From Nocardioides bruguierae (lineage in GTDB: Bacteria > Actinomycetota > Actinomycetes > Propionibacteriales > Nocardioidaceae): a DNA stretch of 64,000 bases. A program made the position numbers and the translations under genes. Positions 42,247-50,599 of this stretch are shown in pieces (position 1 is the stretch's first letter; every line of letters begins with the position of its first letter). The notes under the pieces are model-generated. The model was not told where the DNA came from and made no database searches. It saw nothing but the letters and a program-made list of their open reading frames with translations. The DNA lies in the NCBI RefSeq assembly GCF_023656415.1, contig NZ_JAMOIL010000018.1, forward strand, positions 1-64,000, in the 5' to 3' direction.

Positions 42247-43703
42247 GCGCCACCACCCGGACTCCCGAGCGGCTCGCCGTCTGGTGCACCGAGCTCGAGC
42301 TGACCGACCGACCCGGCGGCCTGGTGCCGCCGCCGGGACGGACCACGGAGCGAGCCCGCGTGCTCCTGCGGCTGCACGGCCGCGTCCTCGGCATCGTGGA
42401 GGTGCCCGCGGGGCCCTCGCACCTGGTCGCCGAGGTGCTGCTGGCCGGCCTCGGGCCCGCGGGTGCCGCCCGCCTGGCCGACGAGCTGGCCGAGTGCGTC
42501 ACCGAGGGCTGCGTGGAGGACCCCGCGGCGCCGCTGCACGCCCACCCGCGACTGCGCGGCGAGGCCGACGCGGACGCCCCGCTGGTCACCGTCGTGATCT
42601 GCACCCGCGACCGCGCCGACCAGCTGGTCACCTGCCTCGCCACGCTGCGGCGGCAGGACCACCCGGCCATGGAGGTCGTCGTCGTCGACAACGCCCCCTC
42701 CGACGACGCCACGCAGGTCGCCTTCGGGTCGGCCGTCGGCGACGACCGCCGCTTCCGCTACGTCCGCGAGGACGTCCCCGGCGTCTCGGCCGCCCGGAAC
42801 CGCGGCCTCGCCGAGGCGCACGGCGGGATCGTGGCCTACACCGACGACGACGTGCACGTGGACTCCTCCTGGGTCTCCGCGACCGCCCGGGCGTTCGCCG
42901 AGCACCCGGCCGCCGCGTGCGTCACCAGCCTCGTCTGCGCCCGCACCCTCGACACCCCGGCGGAGCGGTTCTTCGACGACCGCGTCTCCTGGTCGCTGGC
43001 CTGCGAGCCGCGCACCTACACCCCGCTGGAGGCCACCGAGCCGCTGCACCCGTTCGCCGCGGGCGCCTTCGGCACCGGCGCCGGCATGGCCTTCCGCACG
43101 AGCGTGCTGCGCGACCTGGGCGGCTTCGACGAGCTGCTCGGGGCGGGCACGCCCACGCGGGGCGGGGAGGACCTGGACGCCTTCGCCCGGGTGCTGCTCG
43201 CCGGCCACGAGCTGCACTACGAGCCCTCCGCGGTCGTGTGGCACTCGCACCGGGCCGACCTGCCGTCCCTGCGCAAGCAGATGCTCGGCTACGGCTCCGG
43301 CCTGTCGGCCTACCTCACCAAGCACCTGCTCGACGAGCACAGCCGCCGGCTGATGCTCGCCCGCGTGCCGCGCGGCGTGGCGCACTACGCGCGCGGCGCC
43401 CGCCGCGTGGTCGGGCACGAGGACGTCGCCACGGCGACGGCTCCCGGCGCGCCCCGCTCCACCGGCGGCATCGACGGCGCCACCACCGGCGGGCACGGCC
43501 TGCCCACCACCGGGCTCCTGGCCCGCGAGCTCGCCGGCCTGGCCGTCGGCCCGCTCTGGTACCTGCGCGCGGCCCGACGACGTCGTCGGGACGCGGCGCC
43601 CACCCCCCCCCCCCCGCCCCGCCCCCCCCCCCCGGCCGCCCCGGCGCCGGGCCGCGCGGGCCGGGCCCCGGTCCCCCCGCCGGCCACCCCGGAGGTGGCC
43701 TGA
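42243..43703 (+). CDS. GT2 family glycosyltransferase with homopolymer-encoded Pro tail
   Basis: This 486-residue protein has an N-terminal region of about 110 residues of unknown fold, then a GT-A domain with VTVVICTRDRADQLVTCLAT, VPGVSAARNRGLAEAHGG and AYTDDDVHVDSSW. TPTRGGEDLDAFARVLLAGH and the VVWHSHRAD motif follow. The last 40 residues are Pro-rich and are encoded partly by two long C tracts (43603-43615 and 43622-43633). It is coupled to the previous gene by ATGA and to the next by TGATG. Confidence 0.9.
   Translation: MSATTRTPERLAVWCTELELTDRPGGLVPPPGRTTERARVLLRLHGRVLGIVEVPAGPSHLVAEVLLAGLGPAGAARLADELAECVTEGCVEDPAAPLHAHPRLRGEADADAPLVTVVICTRDRADQLVTCLATLRRQDHPAMEVVVVDNAPSDDATQVAFGSAVGDDRRFRYVREDVPGVSAARNRGLAEAHGGIVAYTDDDVHVDSSWVSATARAFAEHPAAACVTSLVCARTLDTPAERFFDDRVSWSLACEPRTYTPLEATEPLHPFAAGAFGTGAGMAFRTSVLRDLGGFDELLGAGTPTRGGEDLDAFARVLLAGHELHYEPSAVVWHSHRADLPSLRKQMLGYGSGLSAYLTKHLLDEHSRRLMLARVPRGVAHYARGARRVVGHEDVATATAPGAPRSTGGIDGATTGGHGLPTTGLLARELAGLAVGPLWYLRAARRRRRDAAPTPPPPPRPPPPAAPAPGRAGRAPVPPPATPEVA
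43603..43633 (+). repeat. Two long poly-C tracts inside a glycosyltransferase gene
   Basis: A run of 13 C (43603-43615), one G, four C, one G and a run of 12 C (43622-43633) lie close to the 3' end of the third glycosyltransferase gene. Such runs are prone to slippage in replication and in sequencing. A change of one base would replace the last 30 or so residues and could uncouple the downstream gene. Confidence 0.85.
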
Positions 43704-44863
43704 TGCACGTCCTCGTCAACGTCAACGCCCTCGGCCCCGTCGGCGGCGTCGAGCAGAGCACCCTCCAGGTCTCGCGCGGCCTCGCCGAGCGCGGCCACCA
43801 GGTCAGCGTCCTGTACCGCCGCGGCGGGGAGAACGCCGAGGAGTGGCGCGACGTCGCCACCGACCTGCGGCAGGTGTCCTCGTTCGACTGCGCCGGCGTC
43901 CGCGCACCGCTCGACCTCCTCCGCCTCGCCCCGGCGGTGCGTGCCGCCGCGCGGTGGAAGCCCGACGCGATCTGGCTGAACCGCGCCGAGCAGCTCGTCT
44001 GGGGCGCCGCCGCCTCGCGGGCCGCCGGCTGCCCGCTGGTCGTGCACGTGCGCACCCACCTGCCTGTCCCGTTCCTGCCGGTGGTCGGCCGGGCCGGCGA
44101 CGAGTACCTGGCGGTCTCCGACTTCGTCCGCGAGCGCTGGATCGCCTCGGGCCTGCCCGCCGAGCGCATCACCACCCTGCACAACGGCATCGACCCGGCG
44201 GCCTACCCCGAGGGTGGCCTGCACGAGCGGGCCGAGGCCCGCGCCGAGCTCGGCCTGCCGGCCGAGGGCCGGGTCGTGCTCTCCTACGGGCGCCAGGACC
44301 CCGCCAAGGGCGTGGACCTGCTGCTCGAGGCGTGGCGGACGATGCCGGGCCGGCGCCCCGAGGACCGGCTGGTCCTCGCCGGCGACCCCGGCCCGCGGCA
44401 CGGCGGCTACGTCGACGCCCTCAAGGTCAGCGCGCCGGACGGGGTGGTCTGGCTGCCCTCGCGCGCCGACGTCGTCCCGCTGCTGCACGCCGCCGACGTG
44501 GTGGCGCTGCCGGCCCGCTGGCAGGAGGCCTTCGGGCGCGTCGTCGTCGAGGCGATGTCGACCGGGCGGCCCGTCGTGGCCAGCGCGGTGGGCGGCGTGC
44601 CGGAGATCCTCACCGGCGAGCACTCCGCCGGCCTGTGCGCCCCGGGCAGCGTCGCCGACCTGGCCGCGCGGGTCGCCGGGCTGCTGGACTGGCGCCAGGA
44701 GGACCCGGGCCTCGGCGCCCGCGCCCGCCGGCACGTGGCCGACCACTTCGGGCTCGACCGCGTGGTCACCGGCGTCGAGGGCGCGCTCCAGCGCGCCGTC
44801 GCCGCCCGCGCCACGGCCGCGACGGTCCCGGCAGCCGTGACCTCGGACGGCGTCCCGGCATGA
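43703..44863 (+). CDS. GT1/GT4-type glycosyltransferase
   Basis: This 386-residue GT-B enzyme has an N-terminal acceptor domain (ALGPVGGVEQSTLQVSRGLA, GHQVSVLYRRGGE) and a C-terminal nucleotide-sugar domain with VLSYGRQDPAKGVDLLLEAW and the EX7E motif in EAFGRVVVEAMSTGRPVVAS. It is a retaining transferase by family. It overlaps the preceding stop by one base (TGATG) and the following gene by four (ATGA). It probably adds one residue of the repeat unit built by this operon. Confidence 0.92.
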   Translation: MHVLVNVNALGPVGGVEQSTLQVSRGLAERGHQVSVLYRRGGENAEEWRDVATDLRQVSSFDCAGVRAPLDLLRLAPAVRAAARWKPDAIWLNRAEQLVWGAAASRAAGCPLVVHVRTHLPVPFLPVVGRAGDEYLAVSDFVRERWIASGLPAERITTLHNGIDPAAYPEGGLHERAEARAELGLPAEGRVVLSYGRQDPAKGVDLLLEAWRTMPGRRPEDRLVLAGDPGPRHGGYVDALKVSAPDGVVWLPSRADVVPLLHAADVVALPARWQEAFGRVVVEAMSTGRPVVASAVGGVPEILTGEHSAGLCAPGSVADLAARVAGLLDWRQEDPGLGARARRHVADHFGLDRVVTGVEGALQRAVAARATAATVPAAVTSDGVPA

Positions 44864-45570
44864 GCACCACGGCGCAGCCCACGACCGGGCTCACGACGGG
44901 CCCGGCTTCCTCGGACGAGGCGGGCCTGCCCGGCCCGGGCGACCGGCTGCGCACCTGGGTGCTGCGGGACTGGGCGGTCAACGCCGGGTACCCGGACTCC
45001 CGGGCCTGCCTGGCGGTGTTCCGGTTCTCCCAGTTCGCCGCCGCCCGCTGGGGCCGCCCCGGCCGGGTCGTCGCCCTGGTCTGCCAGGCGCTGAACGCGC
45101 TCGCGCTCGGCGTGGAGCTGCCGGCGGTGTGCCCGGTCGGGCCGCGGCTGCGGCTGTTCCACCCGCACACGGTGATCGTGAACCCGGGCGTCCGCCTGGG
45201 TGCGGACTGCGTGCTGCGGCACGGGGTCACGCTCGGCAACGTCGTCGACGCCGACGGCCACGAGCGCGGCAACCCGGTGCTCGGTGACCGGGTCGAGCTC
45301 GGCGCGACCTGCGCGGTCCTCGGCCCCGTCCACGTGGGTGAGGGCGCGCGCGTCGGTGCCCTCTCGGTCGTCACCCGCGACGTCGCCCCCGGGGTGGTCG
45401 TCGTGGGCTCGCCCGCCCGCCCGCTCACCCCCGGCTCCGCCGGCACCCCCCAGGACACACCGCAGGACACGCAGCACCAACCAGAGCACCAACCAGAGCA
45501 GCACCCCGATCAGCACAGGGCCGACGTCGTCCCACCCACCCCCGCTCCTTCGCTCCCGCACGAGGTCTGA
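44860..45570 (+). CDS. Hexapeptide-repeat acetyltransferase (serine acetyltransferase-like)
   Basis: This 236-residue protein has a left-handed beta-helix made of hexapeptide repeats: VIVNPGVRLGADCVLRHGVT, NPVLGDRVELGATCAVLGPV and VGEGARVGALSVVTRDV, ending VVVGSPARPL. These match CysE-like enzymes found in polysaccharide operons, which O-acetylate sugars. The last 45 residues are a Gln/His/Pro-rich tail with short QDT and HQPE repeats. It is coupled to the preceding glycosyltransferase by ATGA and lies three bases before the next gene. Confidence 0.88.
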   Translation: MSTTAQPTTGLTTGPASSDEAGLPGPGDRLRTWVLRDWAVNAGYPDSRACLAVFRFSQFAAARWGRPGRVVALVCQALNALALGVELPAVCPVGPRLRLFHPHTVIVNPGVRLGADCVLRHGVTLGNVVDADGHERGNPVLGDRVELGATCAVLGPVHVGEGARVGALSVVTRDVAPGVVVVGSPARPLTPGSAGTPQDTPQDTQHQPEHQPEQHPDQHRADVVPPTPAPSLPHEV

Positions 45571-45573
45571 GTC

Positions 45574-47769
45574 ATGAGCCACGACATCCTGCCCGACCCC
45601 GCGGTCGGCCCCTCCAGCCCCGCGTCACCGGCCCCCGAGGCCACCGACGCCACCACCGACGCCACCACCCCCAGCCGGCACGCCTCCGCGCCCGCCGGCT
45701 CCCGGCTCGCGCTGGGTGCCACGGCGGCGCTCGCGCTCGTCGTCCCGCTGCTCACGCTGACCGACCTGCCGGTGCCGGTCGTCCGGCCGCTGCTGGTCGT
45801 GGCCTTCGTGCTCCTCGTGCCGGGCGTCCCGGTCGTCTCGCTGCTCGGCATGCGCGACGCCTGGGCCCGGGTCGTCACCGTCGGCCTCGTCAGCGCCGGC
45901 AGCCAGGTCGTCCTGGCCACCGCGCTGGTGACCGCCGGCGTGCTCGACGCCCTCGCGGTGACCGCCGTGATCGGGCTCGTCGGGATGCTGCTCACCATCC
46001 TGGCCTGGCAGGGCACCCGCCCCGGTGACGGCGCGGCGGCCACGCTGGCCGCGGCACGCGAGCGGGTCTCGCTCGCCGCGCAGGGCGCCGGCCCGATGCT
46101 GCTCGCCCTCGGCGCCGTGCTCGCCGTGTGGGCCGTGGGCGTGGCCCGCGCCGGCACGGACGAGTTCGACGACCTCGGCCTGGTCGCCTCGCTGGGCCCG
46201 GCCGTCTGGGTCGCCGTGGCCGCCCTCGGCCTGCTCTGCGCCCTCGAGCTGCGCCGCAGCCACCCCCGCGGCCTCGTGGCCGGCGCGCTGGTCCTCGCGG
46301 TGGTGCTCGTGCTCCAGGGCACCCCGGTGATCGTCGAGGGCGTCGGTGGCGTCCCCGTCGGCTGGCTGCACCTCTCCTTCGCCGACCACATGGCCGAGAC
46401 CGGCGGCATCCTCACCGGCAAGGACGCCCGCTTCTCCTGGCCGGGCTTCTTCGCGCTGCTCGGCGTGGTCGTGCCCGCCGCCGGCCTCGGCGACGGCGCC
46501 GACCTGCTGCGCTGGGCCCCGCTGCTCAACGGCCTGCTCGTGCTCCCGCCGCTGGTGCTGCTGGCCCGCTCCGTCTCCCGCTCGGCACGCGTCGTCGTCC
46601 TCGCCCCGCTCGTCTACGCCGGCTTCAACTGGTACCAGCAGGACTACCTCGCCCCGCAGGCCATGGCCCTGCTCCTGATGCTCGGCGTCGTCGCCGTCCT
46701 CCTGCACGTCGGACGAGGCGGGGTCGGCGAGCCCACCGTGGACCGCCACGTCCTGCTCGGCCTGATGCTGCTGCCGCTGGCCGCCATCGCGGTCAGCCAC
46801 CAGCTCACCCCGCCCGTGACGGTCGGGATGCTGCTGGTCCTCGCGATCGCCAAGCGCACCGCCCTGCCGAAGCTGTGGCTGGTGATGCTGGCCTTCACCG
46901 TGCTGTGGACGGTCTTCGGCGCCAGCGACTTCTGGATGGGCCACCTCGACCAGATCTTCGGCACCGTCGGCCAGGTCGACGGCAACGTCACCGCCGGCGT
47001 CGCCGACCGCGTCGTCGGCACCGACGGCCACGTGCGGATGCTGGCCCTGCGGATGGTGCTCTCGGCCCTCGTGCTGCTCCTCGGTGGCCTCGGCTTCCTG
47101 CGGCTCGTCCGCGACCCCGCGCAGCGCCGCACCGGCTGGATGCTCGCCGCCCTGGCGATGGGTCCCTTCGGCCTGATCCTGCTGCAGAGCTACGGCGGCG
47201 AGGTCGTCATGCGCTGCTTCGTCTTCGCGCTGCCGGCCCTCGCGGTGCTCGCCGCGACCGGCATCGAGGGCGTGCTCGGCATCCGCGGCGAGGCCGCCGC
47301 GACGCCCACCGGGGCCCGGGCCATGGTGCTGCCGGTCGTCGGCGGCGTGCTGCTCGCCCTGGTCCTGGCCACGCAGGTGGCGGCCCGCGGTGCGAACGCC
47401 CCGTTCGAGGAGACCAGCGCCACCCAGCTGGAGGCGACGCGCCTCCTGGTCGAGCAGCGCGGCGACGACGAGGTCGTCCTCTCCTTCGGCTGGCAGAACC
47501 CGCTCGGCCTGCTGCCGGCCGCCCAGCCGCGCAACCAGGAGGCCTCGGAGGAGACCTGCGGGTCGCTGGGCTTCGGCCTGGAGTGCGTCGAGCACTGGGA
47601 CGCCGAGTGGATCTACGCCTCCGCCACCGACGACGCCTACTGGGCCCTCACCACCGGCGAGCCGGGCCAGGGCATGGCGATCGCAGAGGAGCTGCTCGCG
47701 CAGGGCGGCTGGGTCGAGGTCTACCGCGCCGACGACGTCCTGCTCCTCGCGGCCGCGGACCGAGGTTGA
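45574..47769 (+). CDS. Large multi-pass membrane protein of the polysaccharide operon
   Basis: This 731-residue protein has about 14-16 hydrophobic helices from residue 45 to about 605, with a soluble C-terminal domain of about 110 residues. A conserved-looking loop FNWYQQDYLAPQAMALLLML and the segment HLSFADHMAETGGI resemble actinobacterial membrane glycosyltransferase or polymerase-like proteins. It could be a GT-C enzyme or a Wzy-type polymerase. The operon otherwise lacks a recognisable polymerase, which favours that role by context only. Confidence 0.75.
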   Translation: MSHDILPDPAVGPSSPASPAPEATDATTDATTPSRHASAPAGSRLALGATAALALVVPLLTLTDLPVPVVRPLLVVAFVLLVPGVPVVSLLGMRDAWARVVTVGLVSAGSQVVLATALVTAGVLDALAVTAVIGLVGMLLTILAWQGTRPGDGAAATLAAARERVSLAAQGAGPMLLALGAVLAVWAVGVARAGTDEFDDLGLVASLGPAVWVAVAALGLLCALELRRSHPRGLVAGALVLAVVLVLQGTPVIVEGVGGVPVGWLHLSFADHMAETGGILTGKDARFSWPGFFALLGVVVPAAGLGDGADLLRWAPLLNGLLVLPPLVLLARSVSRSARVVVLAPLVYAGFNWYQQDYLAPQAMALLLMLGVVAVLLHVGRGGVGEPTVDRHVLLGLMLLPLAAIAVSHQLTPPVTVGMLLVLAIAKRTALPKLWLVMLAFTVLWTVFGASDFWMGHLDQIFGTVGQVDGNVTAGVADRVVGTDGHVRMLALRMVLSALVLLLGGLGFLRLVRDPAQRRTGWMLAALAMGPFGLILLQSYGGEVVMRCFVFALPALAVLAATGIEGVLGIRGEAAATPTGARAMVLPVVGGVLLALVLATQVAARGANAPFEETSATQLEATRLLVEQRGDDEVVLSFGWQNPLGLLPAAQPRNQEASEETCGSLGFGLECVEHWDAEWIYASATDDAYWALTTGEPGQGMAIAEELLAQGGWVEVYRADDVLLLAAADRG

Positions 47770-47775
47770 TCCCCG

Positions 47776-47949
47776 ATGGACTCCTGGGAGGGCCCGCCGG
47801 GCCCGGTTCCGGTCGACCGCGCCCCGGTCGGCACCGGCGACGCACCGGCCCGACGGGGCGCCCCGCCCCGCCGGTGCCGGGGCGGCCGCCCGCTCGTCGG
47901 GGGCTGCGCCCCCGACGGGTGCGCGGTGCCCGCGGTGGCCGGTCGATGA
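47776..47949 (+). CDS. Possible 57-residue Pro/Arg-rich small ORF in the gap before the flippase
   Basis: An ATG at 47776, seven bases after the previous stop, opens a 57-codon frame ending in a TGA that overlaps the flippase ATG at 47946 by 4 bases, as between other genes of this operon. The product is Pro/Arg/Gly-rich with four cysteines and no recognised domain. In DNA this GC-rich open frames arise by chance, so I regard it as a weak call. If it is not a gene, the 176-base gap simply holds no feature. Confidence 0.25.
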   Translation: MDSWEGPPGPVPVDRAPVGTGDAPARRGAPPRRCRGGRPLVGGCAPDGCAVPAVAGR

Positions 47950-49295
47950 CCGCCACCGAGCAGGCCTCGGGCTCGGCGCCCTCGCTCGGTCGTCTGGTGG
48001 GCCGGGCCGGCTCGTCCGTCGTCGGCCCCGCCTCGTCGCTGATGGCCGCGACGGTGACCACCTCGCTGCTCGGCCTGGTGTTCTGGGCCGTCGCCGCGCG
48101 CACCTACGACACGGCCGAGGTCGGGCGGGCGTCCGCGGTGATCTCCGCCGCGACCCTGCTCGCCACCCTGGCCCAGCTGAACCTGGGCAACGTCTTCGGC
48201 CGGTTCCTGCCCGCGGCCCGCGAGCGCCAGCGCGCGTTCGTCGGCCGGGGCACGGGCGTGGTGGTCGGGCTGGCGCTCGCGCTGGGCGCCGTCTACGCCC
48301 TGCTGCCCGTCTCCGACCCGCTGCTCGAGGGCGTGGCCGAGGGCGTCACGTTCCCGCTGCTCGTGGCGGTGCTCGCCGTGTTCGCGCTCCAGGACCTCGT
48401 CCTGGTGGCCGTGGGCCGCGCGACCTGGGTGCCGGTGGAGAACCTGTTCTTCGCCCTGGCCAAGCTGGGGCTGCTGGTCGCCGTCGCGCCGCTGGTGCCG
48501 CGCGGCGGCATCGCGCTGGCCTGGGTGCTGCCCGCCCTCCTGGCGGTGCTGGTGGTCTCCGCCGGGCTGCTGCCCGGCGTCGTGCTCGGCCGCCCCGGCC
48601 GCGGCCCGGTCGGCGGGGTGCTGCCCACGCCCCGGACCCTGCGGGAGTCGGTGGCCGGCGAGTACCTCACCGGCCTGGTCTCCACCGCCGTCCCGTTCGC
48701 CCTGCCGCTGCTGGTGGTGCACCGGCTCGGGCTCGAGGCGAACGCCTGGTTCTCGCTGCCCTGGATGGCCGCGACCGCGCTGAACCTGCTGCTGTGGAAC
48801 ATCGCCTCCGCGATGCTCGTGCGCGGCGCCGAGCGCGCCCACGCCTCCGGCGGCTCGACCGCGACGGCGGTGACGGGCCACCTGACCCGCTCCTCGCTCC
48901 AGCTCGCGCTGGCCGTCGCCACCAGCGGCGCCCTGGCGCTGTGGCTGGGCGGCGACCTGCTGCTCTCGCTGGTCGGGGCCGAGTACGTCGAGCAGAGCCG
49001 CTGGATGCTGCGGCTGGCCGCCACCGCGGCGCCGGCGACCGCCGTGATCGTCGTGTGGACGACGCGGGCCCGGCTCCAGCACCGGATGGTGGCGATGGTC
49101 GTCGTGCAGTCGCTGCTCGGCGGCGCCACGCTCGGCGTCGCCGCGCTGCTCCTGGGCCCGCTGGGCATCACCGGGGTCGGCGTCGCCTACCTCGGCACCC
49201 AGGCCGTGGCCGGGGCGCTGCTGCTCCCCGGGGTCCTGCGCGCCTGCCGCGACGACCAGGACAGCCGGGGCGAGCAGGACGGGGAGCCGGTATGA
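47946..49295 (+). CDS. Polysaccharide flippase (Wzx/MOP superfamily)
   Basis: This 449-residue membrane protein has about 12-14 helices. The first segment SLMAATVTTSLLGLVFWAVA is followed by RTYDTAEVGRASAVISAATL and LAQLNLGNVFGRFLP, the typical start of oligosaccharide flippases. Such proteins move lipid-linked repeat units across the membrane. It is the last gene of the operon and is convergent with the GH16 gene, 44 bases away. Confidence 0.88.
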   Translation: MTATEQASGSAPSLGRLVGRAGSSVVGPASSLMAATVTTSLLGLVFWAVAARTYDTAEVGRASAVISAATLLATLAQLNLGNVFGRFLPAARERQRAFVGRGTGVVVGLALALGAVYALLPVSDPLLEGVAEGVTFPLLVAVLAVFALQDLVLVAVGRATWVPVENLFFALAKLGLLVAVAPLVPRGGIALAWVLPALLAVLVVSAGLLPGVVLGRPGRGPVGGVLPTPRTLRESVAGEYLTGLVSTAVPFALPLLVVHRLGLEANAWFSLPWMAATALNLLLWNIASAMLVRGAERAHASGGSTATAVTGHLTRSSLQLALAVATSGALALWLGGDLLLSLVGAEYVEQSRWMLRLAATAAPATAVIVVWTTRARLQHRMVAMVVVQSLLGGATLGVAALLLGPLGITGVGVAYLGTQAVAGALLLPGVLRACRDDQDSRGEQDGEPV

Positions 49296-49339
49296 GGCAC
49301 CCCGTCCGCCCGCTTCCGGGCCTGTTCCAGGGCCCGGCC

Positions 49340-50455
49340 TCAGCCGCGGTAGCGGTAGACCGAGACCCAGTCGATCAGCACCCGACCGCTGCTGCCGGAC
49401 GGCGGCGTGCCGCCGTCGCTCTCGGTCTGGAGCACCCAGTGCATCGGGGTGGTGGGCACGGCGTTGGTCGTGCGCTCGACCCGGCGGCCGTCGAGGATCA
49501 GGTCCACGTGCTGCGGGGTCCACTCGATGGTGGCGACGTGCCAGCGGTTGAAGCGGCGGCTGGTGTGCACGTAGCCGCAGTTCTCGGTGGGGTTGCCGAG
49601 GCAGTGGACGAAGCCGGAGATCCGGCCGTCCAGCGGGCCCTCGGGCCAGTCGATCTCGCCCTCGTTCCAGTTGTCGGAGTCGGGCCACAGCAGCCAGGCG
49701 GTCTTCCAGCCGTCGATCGCGGGCGCCCGGAACCGGACGCTCCAGCGACCGTAGGTCTGCCCCTGCCAGGGGCTGCCGATCACCGGGGCCGGTGCGCTGG
49801 CGCGGGCGACGCCGTCCTCGGTGCCCAGCCGCATCCGCATCAGGCCGCGGCGGGCCGAGAGCCGGTCGGCGTCGTAGGTGGCGCCGTTGAAGGTGTCGTT
49901 GAAGCCGTCGTAGGCCGACCAGCGGCCGTAGCGGCGCAGGAACGTGCCCTCGCCGGCGCCCTTGCGGAAGTCGTCGACGAAGACCTGCCGCCAGTGGCGC
50001 AGGTTGCCCACCGGGGCGGCGGCGCCGTGGTCGGCCGCGCGGCGGCCGCCGGCACCCACGACGAGCGCGGTCCGCTCGCCGACGCGGCGGAGCGTGCCGC
50101 CGCGTCCGACGCAGGCCCACACGCGGTACCGACCGTCGGCCAGGCGCCGCGAGGTCCGCACCCTGACCCCCGACGCGTCCGGCTTGCGCCACGCGGTCGG
50201 GAAGTCCACGCGCCCCCCGCCCACGCGGCGGGCGCACACGCCCACCCGGCGTGCCGACATCGGTTGCGAGGACCGGACGCGCACCGTCGCGCGGACCTTC
50301 TCGGCGCCGACCGACAACCGCAGCACCGGCGCCGAGAGGCGCGTGGCTGCCGAGGCGGGGCCGGCTGACGTCACGGTCAGCAGGCCGCACAGGACGACGA
50401 GGGCCGCTGCCAGCGCAGCGGCCCGCACGGGACGAAAGAGCGGATGGGCGCTCAC
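49340..50455 (-). CDS. Secreted GH16 glycoside hydrolase
   Basis: This 371-residue protein has a signal peptide (about 1-37, ending ASA) and an Ig-like N-terminal region of about 100 residues. A GH16 jelly-roll domain follows with VFVDDFRKG, YGRWSVRFRAP and the catalytic motif EIDWPEG (nucleophile Glu267, Asp269, acid/base Glu272). WHVATIEWTPQHVDLILDG is also typical. GH16 enzymes cut beta-1,3 or beta-1,4 glucans and galactans. Beside an exopolysaccharide operon it may trim or release the polymer, like the lyases of other such loci. Confidence 0.92.
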   Translation of the reverse strand: MSAHPLFRPVRAAALAAALVVLCGLLTVTSAGPASAATRLSAPVLRLSVGAEKVRATVRVRSSQPMSARRVGVCARRVGGGRVDFPTAWRKPDASGVRVRTSRRLADGRYRVWACVGRGGTLRRVGERTALVVGAGGRRAADHGAAAPVGNLRHWRQVFVDDFRKGAGEGTFLRRYGRWSAYDGFNDTFNGATYDADRLSARRGLMRMRLGTEDGVARASAPAPVIGSPWQGQTYGRWSVRFRAPAIDGWKTAWLLWPDSDNWNEGEIDWPEGPLDGRISGFVHCLGNPTENCGYVHTSRRFNRWHVATIEWTPQHVDLILDGRRVERTTNAVPTTPMHWVLQTESDGGTPPSGSSGRVLIDWVSVYRYRG

Positions 50456-50599
50456 GAGTCTCCTCCGGTGGGTCGCAGCGCGACCACAGCGAGCGATCTA
50501 CCTGCGGCGCCACGGGCGCGGCAGGACTTCAGGGACGTACGCCCGGACACACCGGGCAGGGGACGACGCACTCGTCGCCATACGAGGGAGGGAACCTAC

